Shown here: in pieces, positions 38,005-40,259 of the stretch
Layout: each line of letters opens with the position of its first letter
Position numbering within the stretch: position 1 is the stretch's first letter
NCBI GenBank assembly: GCA_902518505.1
Contig: CABYGG010000010.1
Location: forward strand, 1-40,259
Length of the DNA stretch: 40,259 bases
Direction of reading: 5' to 3'
From: an uncultured Alphaproteobacteria bacterium
Lineage (GTDB): Bacteria; Pseudomonadota; Alphaproteobacteria; HIMB59
Notes under the pieces: model-generated
Databases searched by the model: none
The model's input: the letters and a program-made list of their open reading frames with translations, nothing else
What the model was told of the DNA's origin: nothing
Translations under genes and position numbers: made by a program

Positions 38005-40259
38005 ATGAATATGAACTCTAATGAAGTCCGAAATTCGTTTATTGATTATTTTAAAAATAATGATCATAGGCATGTCAAATCTGGATCTTTAGTGCCAGAA
38101 AATGACCCTTCTCTAATGTTCGCTAATTCAGGAATGGTTCAATTTAAAAATGTTTTCACAGGTATGGAACAGTTAGACTTCAAAAGAGCTACGACCTCTC
38201 AAAAATGTGTTCGGGCAGGAGGAAAACATAATGATTTAGAGAATGTTGGATTCACAACTCGTCATCATACTTTCTTCGAGATGTTAGGAAATTTTTCTTT
38301 TGGTGATTATTTCAAAGAGCAAGCAATTCTATATGCTTGGAACTTAATAACTAAAGAATTTAAAATAAATAAAGATAAATTATTAGTTACTATATATCAT
38401 GATGATGAAGTTGCAGAAAAATTTTGGAAAAAGATAGCTAATTTACCTGATAGTAAAATAATTAAAATTTCAAGTTCTGATAATTTTTGGTCAATGGGTG
38501 ACACAGGACCTTGCGGACCATGTTCGGAGATATTTTATGATCATGGCGATAAATATTTTGGTGGCCCCCCAGGTTCGGTTGACGAAGATGGTGATCGCTT
38601 CATTGAAATATGGAATTTAGTTTTTATGCAGTATGAGCAGGTAGACAAAAATACTAGACTTGATTTACCTAAACCATGTGTAGACACTGGTATGGGTCTA
38701 GAAAGAATAACAGCGTTATTAAATGGTAGTAATGACAATTATAGTTCTGATTTATTTTCAAATATTATTGATATTACTCAAGAGTTTATACAAAAAAAAA
38801 TATCTGAACAAAATAAATCTAGTTTTAGAGTCATAGCAGATCATTTACGGGCTTCCTCTTTTTTAATAGCTGATGGGGTTTTACCTTCAAATGAGGGGAG
38901 AGGGTATGTATTAAGGCGAATATTAAGAAGGGGAATAAGACATGCTTATACATTAGGATCCTCAGAACCATTATTTCACAAAATTTTTGATGAATTGCAA
39001 AACTTAATGGGTGATTTTTTCCGAGAACTTAATACTGGGGCTGAGGCTATTAAGGAAACTCTCTACAATGAGGAAATAAAATTTAGAGAAACTTTAAGTA
39101 AAGGCTTAGAGATACTCGGACAAGAAATACCTAATATAAAAAATAATAAATTAGACGGCAAAATCGCATTTAAATTATATGACACCTTTGGATTTCCCCT
39201 TGATTTAACACAAGATTATCTTAAATCAAAGAAAATCGATGTTGATGTAGAGTCTTTTGATGAATCAATGAAGTTACAAAAAGAGGAAGCTAGATCTTCA
39301 TGGAAGGGTAGCGGTGATGGAAATACTGAAAAGCTATGGTTTGATATTGCAAGAAAAACGAAACCAACAGTATTTAAAGGATATGATGAAACTACTTTAA
39401 AGGCAAATGTAACTACTTTAATCTTAGACTCAGAAGTAGTTGATGAATTAAGTAATAAAATAAAAAAATCAGCAATTATCACAGATGAGTCATGTTTTTA
39501 TGCAGAGTCTGGTGGGCAAGTTGGAGATAAAGGCATAATTTCCACAGAAAATGCAGAATTTAGTGTGACAGATACTAGAAAAACTCCTCAAGGCATTTTT
39601 ATCCATTTTGGTAATGTAATTTCAGGCAATTTTAAAATAGGAAATGAAGTTAAACTTAAAATAGATAGTAGTTTAAGGGAATTAATTAAAAAAAATCATT
39701 CTGCTACACATTTGCTTCATGCTGCTTTGAGAAATAATTTAGGACCTCATGTAGCTCAGCGCGGATCTTTAGTTAATGAGAATAAATTACGTTTTGACTT
39801 TAGTCATAATAAACAAATATCATCAAATCAAATAGATATTATTCAAAATGAGGTAACAAATATAATTTCTAATGATCGTGAGACACAAATTGAAATTAAA
39901 TCTCAAGAAGAAGCAATTAAACAAGGGGCTATGGCTTTGTTTGGAGAAAAATATGGTGAAGAGGTAAGAGTTGTTACACTGGGAGAATATAATAATAAAC
40001 CTTATTCAATTGAGCTATGTGGGGGAACGCATGTATCAAATGTTAAAGATATAGAGAAATTTTATATTATAAGTGAAGAGTCTGTTTCATCAGGAGTAAG
40101 GAGAATAGAGGCTTGCACTGGTAATAAGGTAGATGAATTTATTAGTAATAAACTAAAAGAAGATCAATTACTTGAAAAAAAACTTGATGATAAAATCATT
40201 AACTTAATCTCACAAATAGACAAATTAAATGGAAAAATAAGTTTTAGCGAGGAAAATAA
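38005..40259 (+). CDS. alaS: Alanyl-tRNA synthetase, 3' end outside window
   Basis: This class II synthetase charges tRNA-Ala and edits mischarged Ser/Gly. The frame is open for 751 codons to the right edge, with no stop. The catalytic core has LMFANSGMVQFKNVF and GGKHNDLENVGFT near the start, then the class II segments SFGDYFKEQA and GDTGPCGPCSEIF. The editing domain zinc motifs are HSATHLLHAALRN and the later CGGTHV. The family has about 870 residues, so roughly 120 C-terminal residues (C-Ala domain) are missing. An in-frame ATG at 38011 (MNSNEVR) could be the true start instead of 38005. The A9 run at 38802-38810 is intact. Confidence 0.96.
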   Translation, partial: MNMNSNEVRNSFIDYFKNNDHRHVKSGSLVPENDPSLMFANSGMVQFKNVFTGMEQLDFKRATTSQKCVRAGGKHNDLENVGFTTRHHTFFEMLGNFSFGDYFKEQAILYAWNLITKEFKINKDKLLVTIYHDDEVAEKFWKKIANLPDSKIIKISSSDNFWSMGDTGPCGPCSEIFYDHGDKYFGGPPGSVDEDGDRFIEIWNLVFMQYEQVDKNTRLDLPKPCVDTGMGLERITALLNGSNDNYSSDLFSNIIDITQEFIQKKISEQNKSSFRVIADHLRASSFLIADGVLPSNEGRGYVLRRILRRGIRHAYTLGSSEPLFHKIFDELQNLMGDFFRELNTGAEAIKETLYNEEIKFRETLSKGLEILGQEIPNIKNNKLDGKIAFKLYDTFGFPLDLTQDYLKSKKIDVDVESFDESMKLQKEEARSSWKGSGDGNTEKLWFDIARKTKPTVFKGYDETTLKANVTTLILDSEVVDELSNKIKKSAIITDESCFYAESGGQVGDKGIISTENAEFSVTDTRKTPQGIFIHFGNVISGNFKIGNEVKLKIDSSLRELIKKNHSATHLLHAALRNNLGPHVAQRGSLVNENKLRFDFSHNKQISSNQIDIIQNEVTNIISNDRETQIEIKSQEEAIKQGAMALFGEKYGEEVRVVTLGEYNNKPYSIELCGGTHVSNVKDIEKFYIISEESVSSGVRRIEACTGNKVDEFISNKLKEDQLLEKKLDDKIINLISQIDKLNGKISFSEEN

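Overview
The window is AT-rich chromosomal DNA from a free-living, streamlined alphaproteobacterium. Pointers to that group are the purC-purS-purQ-purL-bolA-grxD order, a class II DAHP synthase, the Sua5 plus GlcD-like pair, the DUF3553-moaA pair, and an alphaproteobacterial-looking 16S gene. The packing (most same-strand neighbours overlap or abut, intergenic gaps are tens of bases, proteins are Lys/Asn/Ile rich) suggests a marine oligotroph such as SAR11 or AEGEAN-169/HIMB59 relatives. That placement is inference; I could not align the 16S. I see no phage, IS element, CRISPR array, toxin or defence genes.

Layout. (1) 2-4936: polyamine uptake (3' end of potA, then potB, potC) beside a gamma-glutamylpolyamine synthetase (puuA-like) and an FAD oxidase (puuB-like); together these could import putrescine-type amines and use them for nitrogen and carbon. 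(2) 4922-7077 (-): a GlcD-like FAD oxidase and Sua5. (3) 7143-11518 (+): glmU and glmS (UDP-GlcNAc precursors for the envelope), then an unrecognised 425-residue protein. (4) 11560-18966 (+): aroG class II, a nicotinate phosphoribosyltransferase-like gene, gltX, cysS, cimA and trmJ in one tight run. (5) 19006-20136 (+): rpsD and a small exported TPR protein, closed by a clear terminator. (6) 20165-27281 (-): a nine-gene run sfsA-map-purB-purC-purS-purQ-purL-bolA-grxD joined by start/stop overlaps. (7) 27284-28027 (+): a CinA-like domain gene. (8) 28065-33324 (+): elongator-type tRNA-Met, initiator tRNA-fMet, then a complete rRNA operon (16S, tRNA-Ile, tRNA-Ala, 23S, 5S) with promoter, boxA and processing stems. 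(9) 33347-36859 (-): a YdhR/ABM-like protein, tRNA-Leu, an exported binding-protein-like gene, nadK, moaA and a DUF3553 protein. (10) 36911-end (+): recA and the first 751 codons of alaS.

The most notable observation is that two normally essential genes, glmS and rpsD, are each split by a single extra A in a run of A. In both, dropping one A restores an uninterrupted, family-typical protein. Homopolymer sequencing error is the simplest explanation; RNA polymerase slippage on A-runs, known from AT-rich reduced genomes, is the interesting alternative. Other points are start codons without Shine-Dalgarno motifs and with -10-like boxes very close upstream, divergent start codons 2 nt apart (sfsA/cinA), convergent genes overlapping at their 3' ends, and initiator tRNA placed before rather than after the rRNA operon. 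I found no clear sign of an entirely new biological system.
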